Positions 39,679-50,266 are shown, counted from the stretch's first letter. The stretch is DNA of 64,000 nucleotides from Bartonella sp. ML70XJBT.G (GCF_028618575.1 NZ_JAQITA010000012.1:16210-80209); one strand, 5' to 3'. Notes: generated from the sequence alone by a model not told the origin. Numbers and translations: made by a program.

Positions 39679-42075
39679 TCAGAATTTTGTAGAAATACCA
39701 AAATTCAATTTTTGCAAACGATCACCTTCCTGTTTCTTTATCGGCCAAGCATAATCAAAACGCAAAGGACCAAACGGTGAATCCCACATTAAACTCACCC
39801 CAGCAGACGAACGCCAAGCACTTCTTGTATGTGTAACGGGGGGCTCGCCTTCAATAACAGGTCGATAATTATTTCCATAGAGCGTTGCAACATCTGCAAA
39901 TAAAGCGCCGCGTAATCTTAACCCTTCAGGAACAACAGGTATAGGGAACTGCACTTCAGCAGTTGCATTCATATATGTCGTCCCACCTAAGAAATAAACC
40001 TCACCCTTACTGGAAACCTGACGTGGACCTATCCCATTGTATTTAAATCCTCGAATCATATCAGAATTTATTTTAAACATATCAAAGATACGAACACCAT
40101 CTTTGCCTATTTCGTGGATATAACCCCCGCCAAAAGAAAATAAACCGACAAGATCCATCTGTTCAGACAATGTCTTATACATCATTGCTTTACCAGTTGT
40201 CTTTAGGAATTTTGCACTTCCGCCAAGTCCCGCATACTCTTGAATAACACGCGCGTACCATCCATCATGAGGATTTTTCATATCGTCAATAGTATTATAA
40301 GTAAAACCATAACTAATTGATGAGCGCTTCCAAGGGCTTTGTTTTGCTGCTTGAACAATCGCCCCAGAATACTTCCCATATAATTCTCTTATGTCTGATT
40401 CTTTATTTAAGTCATACTCTTTACCAAAATCATATTCTTCCTGAACATAAGAATAAGCCAAATTAGCAGATAATTGATCATTAATGGGGATGGAGAATCG
40501 CAGTGATCCACCGGTTTGACGTACATCATATGCTTTATCAGCACGATAAGTACTACGGAAAATATCAACACCTGCAGACAAACGATATCCCAAGAAATAA
40601 GGATCAACAAACGACAAATTGTAATTACGGGATTTTTCTTGCCCAGCACCTAATCCTAAACGAACATACTGACCTCGTCCTCCAAGATTGCGTTCAGTAA
40701 CAGACGCTTCAAGAGACATACCAGGGCTTGTACCACCCGTTGTGTATCCACCAGATAAAGAAAGATCTCCTGTTGGAGCCTCAACAACATCTATCACTAA
40801 GGTAACCTGATCAGGCTGGTCTGTAGGAACCATTGAAATATTAACAGCTTTAAAAAATCCTAAATTTTCTAAACGACGCCTTGCCCGCTGTACTAAAGTT
40901 TGATTGTAAGCATCCCCCTCATTCAAATCAATCTCACGGCGAATGACATAGTCGCGCGTCTTGTCATTACCACGTATTTCAATACGTTGAATATAAGCGC
41001 GTTGTCCCTGTTCAATGTTATACGAGATCGAAATTGTATGATTTGCCAAATTACGATTTCCCCGTGGCTCAACTTTAGCAAAAGCATACCCCGAATCAGC
41101 AGCTCTATTATTGATAATTGCAACGGACTGTTCAATGTCCTCTGCACTATAAATATCACCCGACCGAGTTTTAAGAAGTCCCTTTACAGCTTGAATATCA
41201 ATCCCATCAATATCGCTTTCAATTTGAATATCACTAATTTTATAGCGCACACCTTCATCAAGAACAAAATAAATTTTATATGTATTACTTGCTTGATCAA
41301 AAGTTGCTTGAGAAGAAATCACACGAAAATCAGCATAGCCACGATTATAATAAAAGCGACGGAGTGCTTCTTCATCAGCAGCTAAACGTTCTTCACTATA
41401 AACATCCCCTCCCAAGAGCATTGAGAACATTCCTGAAGACTTTGTTGAAATCACATCACGCAAACGGCGACTTGCAAAAGCAAGATTTCCTTTAAAAATA
41501 ATGTCTCCAATCTTTGTTTTTCGTCCTTCAACGACATTAAATACCACATTTACACGTCCTTTCCCCAAGTTAATGGTTTGAACTGTAACAGCGACACTAT
41601 TACGACCAACAGTTTTATAAGCTTCACGAATCGTATTAACATCCGTTGAAAGCTTAGCAGAACTGAAAGGTTCATTAGGTTTTAAAGAAATAAATCGTTT
41701 AAGGTCAGCATCTTTAAGAGATTTATTTCCCTGAAATAACACCTGATTAACTATTTCATATTCCTTGACAAACACCACAAGTTTATCGCCAACTTGGTTT
41801 ATTTTCACATCATAAAATAGGCCTAGTCCAAAAAGACGCTTTACCGCAGCATCGACATCGCCACTAGAAAAACTCTGTCCAGCTTTAATGCCTATATTGT
41901 CTCGAACGGCCTGTGCGCTTACAAATTTATTCCCACGAACCTCAACGGAACGGACCACAGATGCCTGTACTTCTCCAATCATCGCAATTGACATAAAGGC
42001 TGCTGCTGGAGCGATCACTCTCATACCTAATACCAATACAGATGCTGCATTTAAAAACTTCGAATTCGTACTCAT
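39679..42075 (-). CDS. bamA: Outer membrane assembly factor BamA
   Basis: Folds and inserts outer-membrane beta-barrel proteins. The 798-residue protein has a long signal peptide (cleavage expected around EVQA|SVV at 36-38), then about five POTRA domains (VRSVEVRGNKFVSAQAVRDNIG first; YIQRIEIRGNDKTRDYVIRREID last, ending near residue 425) and a C-terminal 16-stranded barrel. The conserved (V/I)RGF motif of loop 6 is present as DMIRGFKYNGIGPR, and the last residue is phenylalanine (NFGISTKF), the barrel-sorting signal. It stands between rseP and lpxD, the usual order in the group. Confidence 0.95.
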   Translation of the reverse strand: MSTNSKFLNAASVLVLGMRVIAPAAAFMSIAMIGEVQASVVRSVEVRGNKFVSAQAVRDNIGIKAGQSFSSGDVDAAVKRLFGLGLFYDVKINQVGDKLVVFVKEYEIVNQVLFQGNKSLKDADLKRFISLKPNEPFSSAKLSTDVNTIREAYKTVGRNSVAVTVQTINLGKGRVNVVFNVVEGRKTKIGDIIFKGNLAFASRRLRDVISTKSSGMFSMLLGGDVYSEERLAADEEALRRFYYNRGYADFRVISSQATFDQASNTYKIYFVLDEGVRYKISDIQIESDIDGIDIQAVKGLLKTRSGDIYSAEDIEQSVAIINNRAADSGYAFAKVEPRGNRNLANHTISISYNIEQGQRAYIQRIEIRGNDKTRDYVIRREIDLNEGDAYNQTLVQRARRRLENLGFFKAVNISMVPTDQPDQVTLVIDVVEAPTGDLSLSGGYTTGGTSPGMSLEASVTERNLGGRGQYVRLGLGAGQEKSRNYNLSFVDPYFLGYRLSAGVDIFRSTYRADKAYDVRQTGGSLRFSIPINDQLSANLAYSYVQEEYDFGKEYDLNKESDIRELYGKYSGAIVQAAKQSPWKRSSISYGFTYNTIDDMKNPHDGWYARVIQEYAGLGGSAKFLKTTGKAMMYKTLSEQMDLVGLFSFGGGYIHEIGKDGVRIFDMFKINSDMIRGFKYNGIGPRQVSSKGEVYFLGGTTYMNATAEVQFPIPVVPEGLRLRGALFADVATLYGNNYRPVIEGEPPVTHTRSAWRSSAGVSLMWDSPFGPLRFDYAWPIKKQEGDRLQKLNFGISTKF

Positions 42076-42283
42076 TGGCTTTTTTTACCTTACTCTTATT
42101 CCTTGGACATGATGCCTCAAAAAGCGAACCGCCATAATAACTCTTTCTTCACAGCGAGACTTTATTATCCCTTAATTACTGATTATAGCAAACGATGCCA
42201 CAATATTTTGCGGACATGGTAAACGACCTTTAATTTATTTTCTCCATTATTACCCAATTTATGAAATGTTTTCCATAATTTAA

Positions 42284-43426
42284 TTAGCTAAACCAACAAA
42301 AATAATCATTAAAGATCGCAAAAGTCATAAAGAGGAGGAGAACAAAACAACCTAAGCGAAAAATAATCTCTTGAATTTTAATAGGTACTGATCTTCCTGT
42401 AATGACCTCAAATACCTGAAATACCAAATGCCCACCATCAAGTGGCGGAAGTGGAAAAAGATTAATAAGTCCAATACTTATTGAGAGAAAAGCCATAAAA
42501 TTCAACAAAGAGACAAAACCTGTTTCACTTACTTTCCAAGCAATTTTAGCAATACGTGAAGGCCCACTTATACCACAGTGATCTTCTTTTCCTCCTATTA
42601 AACGACTTATAAAAAAAATTGTTTGGGTAACAATAAATGTGGTACGTTCTATCGATTTTCCTACAGCTTTTACAAAACCATAACGAATATGCTTTATGTA
42701 AGCTGGATCTAAACGTGTAGGATTATCAGGATCAACGGGAGCGCCTATACCTATGATGCTACCTTGAGTTCTGTTACCAAATCCATCATTTTGTTCAATG
42801 ACTTTTGGTGTAATCACCGTCGTAAACACACGACCCATGCGTTCTATTTTAAATTCTATAGGATCTTTACTATGCAAAGTCACATAAGTGATCAAATCTT
42901 CAAAACTTTCAACTTTGCGACCATCCATTTCAATAAAACGATCGCCTAATTTCAAATCTGCCTGAAAAGCAGGAGAATCTTTTACCAAAGATCCAACAAC
43001 GGGCTCAATGGCGACACGACCATGAATAAAGAAAAAAAACGTTAAAATCACAATGGCGAAAAAGAAATTGAATAAGGGACCAGCAAAAATAGTGAGCGCT
43101 CTTTTCCAAGCATGCGCATTAGCCAATGAACCCTCGACAGTTGGAGAGGACTGGAATGATGACACATCATCTCCATCCCCAACAAATTTCACATAGCCTC
43201 CTAAGGGTATAAGCGCCAAACGCCATCGTGTACCACGCTTGTCTGTATAGCCTAATATTTGGGGACCAAACCCAAGCGAAAAAGCAGACGCCTTAATACC
43301 ACACCACCGACCAATAAGATAATGCCCCATTTCATGCACCAAAATGATCATCATAATAATAAAAAAAATACTCAAACTTCTTAAAAACAAGTCACCCACG
43401 GTGAACATATGATTTAAAAATTCCAA
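42284..43426 (-). CDS. rseP: Site-2 intramembrane metalloprotease RseP
   Basis: Cleaves membrane-bound anti-sigma factors or signal-peptide remnants inside the inner membrane. The 380-residue protein has the zinc motif HEMGHYLIGRW in its first helix (residues 31-35 are HEMGH), a single PDZ domain at about 130-210 (GSLVKDSPAFQADLKLGDRF), and the second active-site motif NLFPLPPLDGGH with the metal-binding aspartate. E. coli RseP has two PDZ domains; the alphaproteobacterial form often has one. It lies 15 bases downstream of cdsA and about 200 bases upstream of bamA. No dxr gene stands between it and cdsA. Confidence 0.93.
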   Translation of the reverse strand: MEFLNHMFTVGDLFLRSLSIFFIIMMIILVHEMGHYLIGRWCGIKASAFSLGFGPQILGYTDKRGTRWRLALIPLGGYVKFVGDGDDVSSFQSSPTVEGSLANAHAWKRALTIFAGPLFNFFFAIVILTFFFFIHGRVAIEPVVGSLVKDSPAFQADLKLGDRFIEMDGRKVESFEDLITYVTLHSKDPIEFKIERMGRVFTTVITPKVIEQNDGFGNRTQGSIIGIGAPVDPDNPTRLDPAYIKHIRYGFVKAVGKSIERTTFIVTQTIFFISRLIGGKEDHCGISGPSRIAKIAWKVSETGFVSLLNFMAFLSISIGLINLFPLPPLDGGHLVFQVFEVITGRSVPIKIQEIIFRLGCFVLLLFMTFAIFNDYFCWFS

Positions 43427-43441
43427 AATCTCTCCTCCTCA

Positions 43442-44269
43442 TTAAATCATACAAAAGAGATTAAAGGGTGTATCCATATTAGACATAAACGAACCAACTA
43501 AATAAAGAAGAACAGCAGCCCCTACCAAGCCATCCATACGGTCCATAAACCCACCATGCCCTGGTAATAATGAACTGGAATCTTTAACAGAAAAGTGTCT
43601 TTTGAGCCATGATTGCCCTAAATCACTCAATTGCGAAAAAATGGATAAAATAAGGACAAGGAATGGTACAAAAAAGCTCGTTAAATTTACCTCAAAAAAA
43701 CGAAAAACAACCAATATACCGCCAGACAATCCAACAAGCGTACCACCAATTGCTCCTGACCATGTCTTATTAGGAGAAAATTTGGGTGCGAGTTTAGGCC
43801 CACCAAATGTGCGTCCGCTAAAATAACCGGCAATATCTGTTCCCCATACTATCGTAAACAAAAAGATGACAACTTGAAAACCTAATGTTTCATGTCCTCG
43901 TAAAAAGGATAAAGCGACAACTGGAAAAGAGGCATATAAAAAACCAGAAAAAACCCATCCACTCTTTTTTATGGGGCCAATAGCTAACACTGCTGCCAAA
44001 ACTATCAAAAGACAAAAAATAAATAAAGCTGATGCACCCGAAAGTAAAAAAAAGCCAAAAACCAAATAGAAAATACTCGCTAATATTTTTTGTGAGTCCC
44101 GCCATTTTTCTCTAGTAATACTAATCCATTCATAAAGAATAAAGCCACCGATAACCCATGCAAACACAAAAAAGAAAGTTCCTCCCAACCACGTTAAAAA
44201 CAAAGCAATAGTGCCAAAAACAAAAGCAGTCAGAATACGATAAATAAGATTAGACAAAACAACTTCCAA
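43442..44269 (-). CDS. cdsA: Phosphatidate cytidylyltransferase
   Basis: Makes CDP-diacylglycerol from phosphatidate and CTP, the entry to phospholipid synthesis. The 275-residue membrane protein has about seven helices and the PROSITE-type signature near its C-terminus: SWLKRHFSVKDSSSLLPGHG followed by GFMDRMD. The family pattern S-x-x-K-R-x(4)-K-D-x(5)-PGHGG-x-x-D-R-x-D is fully matched. DIAGYFSGRTFGGPKLAPKFSP is also typical. Its normal upstream neighbour uppS is represented only by a remnant. Confidence 0.94.
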   Translation of the reverse strand: MEVVLSNLIYRILTAFVFGTIALFLTWLGGTFFFVFAWVIGGFILYEWISITREKWRDSQKILASIFYLVFGFFLLSGASALFIFCLLIVLAAVLAIGPIKKSGWVFSGFLYASFPVVALSFLRGHETLGFQVVIFLFTIVWGTDIAGYFSGRTFGGPKLAPKFSPNKTWSGAIGGTLVGLSGGILVVFRFFEVNLTSFFVPFLVLILSIFSQLSDLGQSWLKRHFSVKDSSSLLPGHGGFMDRMDGLVGAAVLLYLVGSFMSNMDTPFNLFCMI

Positions 44270-44839
44270 ATAATAAAAAAAGACAAACTTAAAATTGGCA
44301 TATGCAAAGAACTTTACTACACAGCGTGTCTATATTCATACCTTTGCATGTTTCTACAATTTATCATAAACGACCCAATATACCAAGATGGCACTTATAA
44401 GATCAATAGTTAGTAAAAATAGGCAAAAAAACGAAGTCTCAAGATCAATTTTTAAAATATGCTTTCAAAAAAACAATCAACCTTTAAAATAAGAAAGCTC
44501 CTGCCATATATGTTAATTTTAGGAGAGATTTGCGATTTTTTACATAAACGCATTTCCTCCCCTTTGCGCGACCTCTTTTCCGAAGCTTTCTATAGAATAT
44601 TGGAAATCTCCAATCATGAAAACATTTTCATCATGCAACGCAATAACAACCATTACATCGTCTTATTCAGAACGTATATCAGCGAGAACTTCATGCAACG
44701 TACAATATAGAAAATTTTGAATATCTACCACTTCAAAGCAATTTTCTCTTTACAAGATATAATTACGACAAACCTACCATGTGCGGCTATCAACGAAACA
44801 CAAGCTTCGCTTTTTTCCCTATTTTTACAAAAAACCGCC
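44270..44839 (-). pseudogene. Decayed undecaprenyl diphosphate synthase (uppS) remnant
   Basis: Between frr and cdsA, where uppS is usually found, no frame is open, yet minus-strand translation keeps several UppS landmarks. RFVVII (from 44776) corresponds to the RHIAIIMDGN start, with the catalytic DGN lost. After 164 bases (168 expected from intact UppS) comes HDWRFP at about 44618-44601, matching SSENWxRP. In another frame EEMRLCKKSQISPKINIYGRS follows, with W-to-IYG spacing of 36 residues against 37 in UppS (W...RIIG). The region has in-frame stops, at least two frame changes, and is about 180 bases shorter than a full gene, so the 3' part is also lost. Individual identities are low; the argument rests on position and motif spacing. 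Confidence 0.6.
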
Positions 44840-45400
44840 TTAAACGTGCATAATTTCAGTTTCTTTTACAGCTAAAATTTTATCAATATCAGCAATCGTC
44901 TCATCCGTAAGTTTCTGAACTTTATCAGACAAGCCATGGGCTTCATCTTGACCAATTTCACCTTCTTTTTCTAATTTTTTTAAATTATCCATACCATCTC
45001 GGCGAACATGGCGGGTCGCAACACGAGCTTGCTCTGCATATTGATGTGCAATTTTTACAAGTTCTTTACGACGTTCTTCATTTAATTCAGGTAAAGGAAT
45101 ACGTAAATTCGTACCATCAGTGATGGGATTTAAACCAAGTCCAGAATCACGAATAGCACGCTCCACAGCTCCTACCATCGTTTTATCCCACACAGAGACT
45201 GAAAGCATTCGCGGTTCTGGAACAGAAATATTTGCAACTTGATTTATATGTACAACAGAACCATAAGCCTCAACTGTTAACGGCTCTAATAAACTGGTAG
45301 AGGCGCGTCCAGTCCGCAAACCACCTAATTCATGTTTAAAAGCGGAAATAGCGCCATCCATACGACGTTTCAGATCATCCATAATCGATGTAACATTCAT
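44840..45400 (-). CDS. frr: Ribosome recycling factor
   Basis: Splits post-termination ribosomes together with EF-G. The 186-residue length is exact for the family. [61 protein letters not shown] and [16 protein letters not shown] are conserved. It follows pyrH by 37 bases on the same strand. Confidence 0.97.
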   Translation of the reverse strand: MNVTSIMDDLKRRMDGAISAFKHELGGLRTGRASTSLLEPLTVEAYGSVVHINQVANISVPEPRMLSVSVWDKTMVGAVERAIRDSGLGLNPITDGTNLRIPLPELNEERRKELVKIAHQYAEQARVATRHVRRDGMDNLKKLEKEGEIGQDEAHGLSDKVQKLTDETIADIDKILAVKETEIMHV

Positions 45401-45437
45401 ATCTCTGTCTCCTTCAATTATGCTTTGAAGCTTACTC

Positions 45438-46157
45438 TTATTCTGATACTATTGTAAACCGTCCCGTTCCATTTAATACCTTAGCTAACCCCCCTTTTTC
45501 ATGAATAGAATACACAATAATTGGTACATTATTCTCGCGTGCTAAAGTAACGGCTGTTGTATCCATAACGGATAACCCCCATTGGAGAATTTCAACATGT
45601 GTCAATTGATCAAAACGCTTAGCTGTAGGATCTATTTTGGGATCTGCAGAATAAATACCATCTACCTGTGTCCCTTTTAAAAGGACATCTGCACCAATTT
45701 CTGCAGCACGTAAAGTTGCAGCAGAATCAGTGGTAAAAAATGGATTACCCGTACCACCAGCAAAAATAACAACCTTCCCTTGATTCATATAACCTATCGC
45801 TTTACGTTGTGAAAAACTTTCACAAATTTGCGGCATGGCAATCGCAGACAATACAACCGTTTCAATCCCTAATTTTGTCAATGATGTTCGCAATGCTAAA
45901 GAATTAATAGCAGTTGCAAGCATTCCCATGTGATCCCCCGTCACACGATCCCCCCCATGTGAAGCAACAGCAACTCCACGAAAAATATTCCCTCCCCCTA
46001 TAACAATAGCGACTTCCACATCCATTGCCCGCACTTCAGCAATATCAGAGGCAATACGATCTGCAACGGAAACATCAATTCCAAAACTCTGCCCCCCCAT
46101 AAGAGCTTCACCAGAAACCTTTAAAAGGATACGTTTATATTTTGGTGTTAATATCAT
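45438..46157 (-). CDS. pyrH: UMP kinase
   Basis: Phosphorylates UMP to UDP; amino-acid-kinase fold, hexamer. I start at the ATG at 46157 ([21 protein letters not shown]), with GGGGAG about seven bases upstream; a GTG seven codons earlier lies inside that ribosome site. [36 protein letters not shown] and [10 protein letters not shown] are family motifs. Length is 239. It stands between tsf and frr as usual. Confidence 0.96.
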   Translation of the reverse strand: MILTPKYKRILLKVSGEALMGGQSFGIDVSVADRIASDIAEVRAMDVEVAIVIGGGNIFRGVAVASHGGDRVTGDHMGMLATAINSLALRTSLTKLGIETVVLSAIAMPQICESFSQRKAIGYMNQGKVVIFAGGTGNPFFTTDSAATLRAAEIGADVLLKGTQVDGIYSADPKIDPTAKRFDQLTHVEILQWGLSVMDTTAVTLARENNVPIIVYSIHEKGGLAKVLNGTGRFTIVSE

Positions 46158-46306
46158 TGATACTCTCCCCAAAAGCACATTTATTTTGCTTTCGACATAT
46201 TAAGGGCACCACTTTATTCCGTGACGCCCTCTCCATAATCATATTTTTATATCAGTGTTTATAATCGATACTATGATTTTAAACCTTTAATACGCATTTA
46301 AAAGAG

Positions 46307-47230
46307 TTAACCCTTTGCAGCTGCTGCAACCTCTGCAGCAAAATCAGTCTCCTCTTTTTCCACTCCCTCCCCTAGTGCAAAACGGACAAAACCTGTTATT
46401 TTTGCTGGCGCACCAATTGATTTTTCAGCATCCTTTAAAGCGGCTTCCACAGTCATATCAGGATTCATAACAAAAGCCTGAGAAAGTAAAACAACTTCTT
46501 CAAAAAACTTACGCATACGCCCTTCCACCATTTTCTCAATGATATTTTCAGGTTTTCCAGATTGACGCGCTTGATCTGAAAAAATAGCTTTTTCGCGCTC
46601 AATAGCGCTAGAATCAACATCTCCAGCTGTTAGCGCCAAAGGATTGGTTGCAGCAATATGCATTGCAACTTGCCGACCAAAAGCAGCAGCGGATTCCTTG
46701 TTTCCTGTAGTCTCAATAGCAACCAAAACACCAAGCTTACCAAGACCATCAGCGACACTGTTATGTATATAAGTAGCAACAACACCATTCTCAACAGAGA
46801 GTTTAGCAGAGCGTCGAAATGTCATATTCTCGCCAATGGTACCAATTGCATCTTTAATGGTAGTCTCTACAGTTTTATCAGAATGAGGGTAAAGAGACGC
46901 AGAAACAGAATCAACACCGCCCTGTACATCTAAAGCAGCGGTTGCCACATTGCGCACGATGTCTTGGAAGACATCATTGCGCGCCACAAAATCTGTTTCA
47001 GAATTAATTTCAACCAAAACGGCACTTGAATCTTTTGATGCAATTCCGATTAATCCCTCAGCAGCCGTGCGACCAGCTTTTTTATCTGCTTTGGCTATCC
47101 CCTTTTTACGAAGCCAATCAACAGCAGCTTCCATATCACCATTGGTCTCTGCCAATGCTGCCTTACAGTCCATCATACCAGCGCCTGATATTTCCCGAAG
47201 TTCTTTCACTTGTGCAGCAGTAATGCTCAT
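46307..47230 (-). CDS. tsf: Elongation factor Ts
   Basis: Nucleotide exchange factor for EF-Tu. The 307-residue protein opens with an UBA-like domain ([24 protein letters not shown]), contains [10 protein letters not shown] (EF-Tu contact) near residue 77, and ends with two core subdomains. It follows rpsB after about 110 bases on the same strand, the universal arrangement. Confidence 0.97.
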   Translation of the reverse strand: MSITAAQVKELREISGAGMMDCKAALAETNGDMEAAVDWLRKKGIAKADKKAGRTAAEGLIGIASKDSSAVLVEINSETDFVARNDVFQDIVRNVATAALDVQGGVDSVSASLYPHSDKTVETTIKDAIGTIGENMTFRRSAKLSVENGVVATYIHNSVADGLGKLGVLVAIETTGNKESAAAFGRQVAMHIAATNPLALTAGDVDSSAIEREKAIFSDQARQSGKPENIIEKMVEGRMRKFFEEVVLLSQAFVMNPDMTVEAALKDAEKSIGAPAKITGFVRFALGEGVEKEETDFAAEVAAAAKG

Positions 47231-47337
47231 GTCTTCCTCTTTATTCTGTAATGATGAAAGCGTGCTAAAAGAAAATTCTACGCACGCCTATAACCTTTTC
47301 TTTAGAAAATAACCATCTCAAACGGACGTTTTAAATA

Positions 47338-48111
47338 CTACTCGGAAACTGGAACCTCATTTTCCAAAACAGCTTCTACAGGCGCATCAACTTGAGCTCC
47401 CAAATCAATACCCATTGCTCCTTGTTGACGTGCAATACCATCAAGAGCTGCACGAGCAAAAAGATCACAATAAAGAGAAATTGCACGCGACGCATCATCA
47501 TTACCTGGGATCGGATAGGTAACGTTATCTGGATCGCAGTTGGTATCAATAATAGCAATAACGGGGATGCCTAAACGTTTTGCTTCTTGGAGCGCGATAT
47601 TCTCTTTATTTGTATCGATAACAAATATAAGATCTGGAACAGATCCCATATCTTTAATACCACCAAGTGCACGATTAAGTTTTTCACGATCTCGTTCAAG
47701 ATTTAAACGTTCTTTTTTAGTGAATCCCTGTGCTTCAGCAGCGAGAATTTTATCCAGCTTACGCAAACGGTGTATCGAATGGGAAATCGTCTTCCAGTTC
47801 GTGAGCATACCACCAAGCCAACGCGCATTAACATAATATTGTGCCGAACGATTCGCAGCATCAGCAATAATCTCAGAAGCCTGTCTCTTAGTGCCAACAA
47901 AGAGAATGCGCCCACCGCGCGCAACGGTATCTGAAACAAGTTTAAGTGCTTGATGTAAAAGAGGAACAGTCTGAGCAAGATCAATAATATGAATATTATT
48001 ACGCTGACCGTAAATATAGGGAGTCATCTTTGGGTTCCAGCGATGTGTCTGGTGGCCAAAGTGAACACCTGCTTCTAAAAGCTGGTGCATAGTAAAATCT
48101 GGTAGTGCCAT
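47338..48111 (-). CDS. rpsB: 30S ribosomal protein S2
   Basis: This 257-residue ribosomal protein shows [19 protein letters not shown] near the start, [19 protein letters not shown], and IDTNCDPD, all family signatures. The C-terminal tail is extended and acidic. It is the first gene of the rpsB-tsf-pyrH-frr run and has a structured leader. Confidence 0.97.
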   Translation of the reverse strand: MALPDFTMHQLLEAGVHFGHQTHRWNPKMTPYIYGQRNNIHIIDLAQTVPLLHQALKLVSDTVARGGRILFVGTKRQASEIIADAANRSAQYYVNARWLGGMLTNWKTISHSIHRLRKLDKILAAEAQGFTKKERLNLERDREKLNRALGGIKDMGSVPDLIFVIDTNKENIALQEAKRLGIPVIAIIDTNCDPDNVTYPIPGNDDASRAISLYCDLFARAALDGIARQQGAMGIDLGAQVDAPVEAVLENEVPVSE

Positions 48112-48240
48112 AATTTATCCTTTCCGGTTTAGCCTCCGCGGAAAAAGCAGGTGGACCCTACTACCGGTGGATGCTTACTTTTGATTTTTAGCAAACACCC
48201 AAACTCCGCGTGTGGAATAGTGTAAACATACTAATATTTG
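48112..48240 (-). promoter_or_regulatory. rpsB leader with inverted repeats
   Basis: The leader contains a CCGGT/ACCGG inverted repeat (48124-48128 with 48163-48167) enclosing a GC-rich segment, in sharp contrast with the AT-rich surroundings, and a ribosome site GGAAAGGA immediately before the gene. A structured, possibly S2-autoregulated leader is an inference; I cannot match it to a named motif. Confidence 0.35.
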
Positions 48241-48270
48241 ATTCTTTTTCAAGTTATTTTCTACAATTCT

Positions 48271-49104
48271 TTAATGTTCACATTGATTAAAATCTTTTCC
48301 AGTCTCGAGGAACTCAAGACTATTCAATTGAGCACGCACCGCAAAAGTCCCATAATCCATACGAAGATCATGCATAACACCATTTTCATATAAGAGAAAA
48401 CTGGTACGATAGACTGGCAAGCCATCTCTTTTTTCTACATCATCAAAATAAGAAATTGTAATAGGCCAAGATTCCTCTTCATCCAATTTTCCCATTTTTT
48501 TTGTTTCAATATCAGAATGCGGCCGCGTCTTTTCTCCAATAACAATACTTTCTTTAATCACTTTGTCTGCTTTATCAGTTCCATCAAATACGGTAACATT
48601 ATAAAAATGACGTCCTGCTTTTGCATTACGAATAATATTCTTGAGTTGCATAATGGGAAACTCAGCGACTGCAAGTTTGTATTCTTTTTCCTTTGGCTTT
48701 TTTAGTTTCACCATAATACCGTCTTGAACCCGCTCTGCTACTCCTTCGGCGCGATGTACAACCTCTTGTCCGACTTGATCTGTAACATTAAAATGAAATG
48801 TACGACTATCACTCGTTTCATAACTCGTCGTCTGTTGGTCCGTCAAACGCACTGGCATATCTTCCATATGGATACGGCTGATAAAACGAAAACGTGTGGT
48901 ATAGCCCTGACATGCTGACCCCGTCAGCTCGTAAACCATTCTCCCCGTCATTCCCGAAATTGTCATTTCATGAGAAACACTATCAAGCTGAAAATCATAA
49001 ATCGCTCGATGAGGTGCAATAAGAATCGGTTCTTCAGCTCTCGCAGTAGATAAAAAAACAACATATAAAATTATTATAAATAACGATCTGATCATACCCA
49101 ACAT
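48271..49104 (-). CDS. eipB: Periplasmic envelope-integrity protein, EipB (DUF1849) family
   Basis: This 277-residue protein has a signal peptide (residues 1-23, cleavage around ARA|EE), followed by a conserved start of the mature domain: APHRAIYDFQLDSVSH. The next elements GMTGRMVYELTGSACQGYTTRFR and TSYETSDSRTFHFN are typical of DUF1849/EipB. EipB is a periplasmic beta-spiral protein needed for envelope integrity and stress resistance in Brucella. The family has a conserved disulfide pair; one cysteine is in SACQGY (about residue 64) and the other in the C-terminal DFNQCEH. It is separated from rpsB by about 160 bases and likely has its own promoter. Confidence 0.88.
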   Translation of the reverse strand: MLGMIRSLFIIILYVVFLSTARAEEPILIAPHRAIYDFQLDSVSHEMTISGMTGRMVYELTGSACQGYTTRFRFISRIHMEDMPVRLTDQQTTSYETSDSRTFHFNVTDQVGQEVVHRAEGVAERVQDGIMVKLKKPKEKEYKLAVAEFPIMQLKNIIRNAKAGRHFYNVTVFDGTDKADKVIKESIVIGEKTRPHSDIETKKMGKLDEEESWPITISYFDDVEKRDGLPVYRTSFLLYENGVMHDLRMDYGTFAVRAQLNSLEFLETGKDFNQCEH

Positions 49105-49240
49105 CCAATTCTATCCCCGTTGCATAACATCATACAATAAGGCAAAAAAGGCTCGCTTCTCAATTAACCACACATTTCCTTAAATTGAAAAATAGTTTAT
49201 GCAAGGGATATATTCGTTAAAAAGCTACGGAGTTAAAATT

Positions 49241-49702
49241 ATGACCAATGCCATTGAAATCTACCTTAAAGAACGAGGAATGACTCTTCCTCAAGCAGCA
49301 CAACCCATTGCCAATTACGTAACCACCTCACAAAGTGGTAACCAACTTTTTATTTCTGGACAACTCCCTCTTGTTGATGGAAAACCAATAGCAATCGGTA
49401 AAGTTGGTACAACCGTTAATGCCGAACAAGCAACAAAAGCAGCTGAAGTTTGTGCACTCAACGTTCTTGCACAAATCAAGGCAGCGCTCGGTGATTTAAC
49501 GAAAATAAAACGCGTGATAAAAATCACTGTTTTTGTTGCTGTCGATCCTTATTTTACCGATATTCCTCTTATCGCCAATGGAGCTTCTGATTTACTTGTC
49601 AATATTCTTGGTGAATCTGGAAAGCATGCCCGTTCTGCGATAGGTGTTGCCTCTCTTCCTATGAATGTTCCCGTAGAAGTTGAAGCTATCATAGAAGTCT
49701 AA
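49241..49702 (+). CDS. RidA (YjgF/YER057c/UK114) family protein
   Basis: Starting at the ATG at 49241, with GGAG about nine bases upstream, the protein has 153 residues; a frame from 49199 adds an unlikely leader. It shows ISGQLPLVDGKPIAIGKVG, ALNVLAQIKAALGDLTKIKRVIKITVFVA and, near the end, SAIGVASLPMNVPVEVEAIIEV. The last element carries the conserved alanine-proline-valine-glutamate region. The arginine that binds carboxylates in true RidA (about R105) appears as HARSAIG. Family members hydrolyse reactive enamine/imine intermediates of PLP enzymes. It belongs to the longer alphaproteobacterial subgroup, whose substrate is unclear. Confidence 0.85.
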   Translation: MTNAIEIYLKERGMTLPQAAQPIANYVTTSQSGNQLFISGQLPLVDGKPIAIGKVGTTVNAEQATKAAEVCALNVLAQIKAALGDLTKIKRVIKITVFVAVDPYFTDIPLIANGASDLLVNILGESGKHARSAIGVASLPMNVPVEVEAIIEV

Positions 49703-49843
49703 ATTTTCATTCATGTTAGCGTATCTCCATAAAAGACAAACTTAAATGCAAAATCTCTCTTTTTTGAGTACTCTACCAATCTTCGCTTTCTTTAGTTTTG
49801 AAATTAAAGTGCCAAATAAAAACGTGTAAAAGGAGCTCTTGAT

Positions 49844-50266
49844 ATGAAACAAGCTTATGACAATAACAACGTTTTTGCTAAACTGATTCGCAATGAAATC
49901 CCTTCTGTTCGTGTCTATGAAGATGAAGATGTCATTGCATTTATGGATATCATGCCACAAGCACCAGGTCATACTCTAGTTATTCCCCGAAAAGGCTCTA
50001 GAAACTTACTGGATGCGGACACTGAAACATTGTTTCCAGTTATTAAAGCCGTGCAAAAAATTGCCAATGCTGTCAAAAAAGCTTTTCAAGCAGACGGTAT
50101 AACAGTCATGCAATTTAATGAAGCAGCGAGCCAACAAACTGTTTATCATCTTCATTTCCACGTCATACCACGTATGGAAGGAATAGAACTCGCCGCCCAT
50201 AATAACGTTATCACGCCTACAGAAATACTTGAAGAGAACGCAAAAAAAATCCGCGCTGCCCTTTAA
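49844..50266 (+). CDS. HIT-family nucleotide hydrolase/transferase
   Basis: This 140-residue protein has the histidine triad motif HLHFHVIPR near residue 104-112 (H-x-H-x-H), plus FAKLIRNEIPSVRVYEDEDVIAFMDIMPQAPGHTLVIPRK at the start, the classic HIT opening. These proteins hydrolyse nucleoside phosphoramidates and similar dinucleotides. AAAGGAGC lies upstream of the ATG. It converges on clpA with seven bases between stops. Confidence 0.92.
   Translation: MKQAYDNNNVFAKLIRNEIPSVRVYEDEDVIAFMDIMPQAPGHTLVIPRKGSRNLLDADTETLFPVIKAVQKIANAVKKAFQADGITVMQFNEAASQQTVYHLHFHVIPRMEGIELAAHNNVITPTEILEENAKKIRAAL

Noticed and set aside
40900..41385. 161-codon plus-strand frame inside bamA
   Set aside because: It is antisense to a well-supported gene, has Ile/Asn-rich composition, no ribosome site and no recognisable motif.
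44459..44710. 83-codon plus frame between cdsA and frr
   Set aside because: Antisense to the uppS remnant; no start support and no family resemblance.
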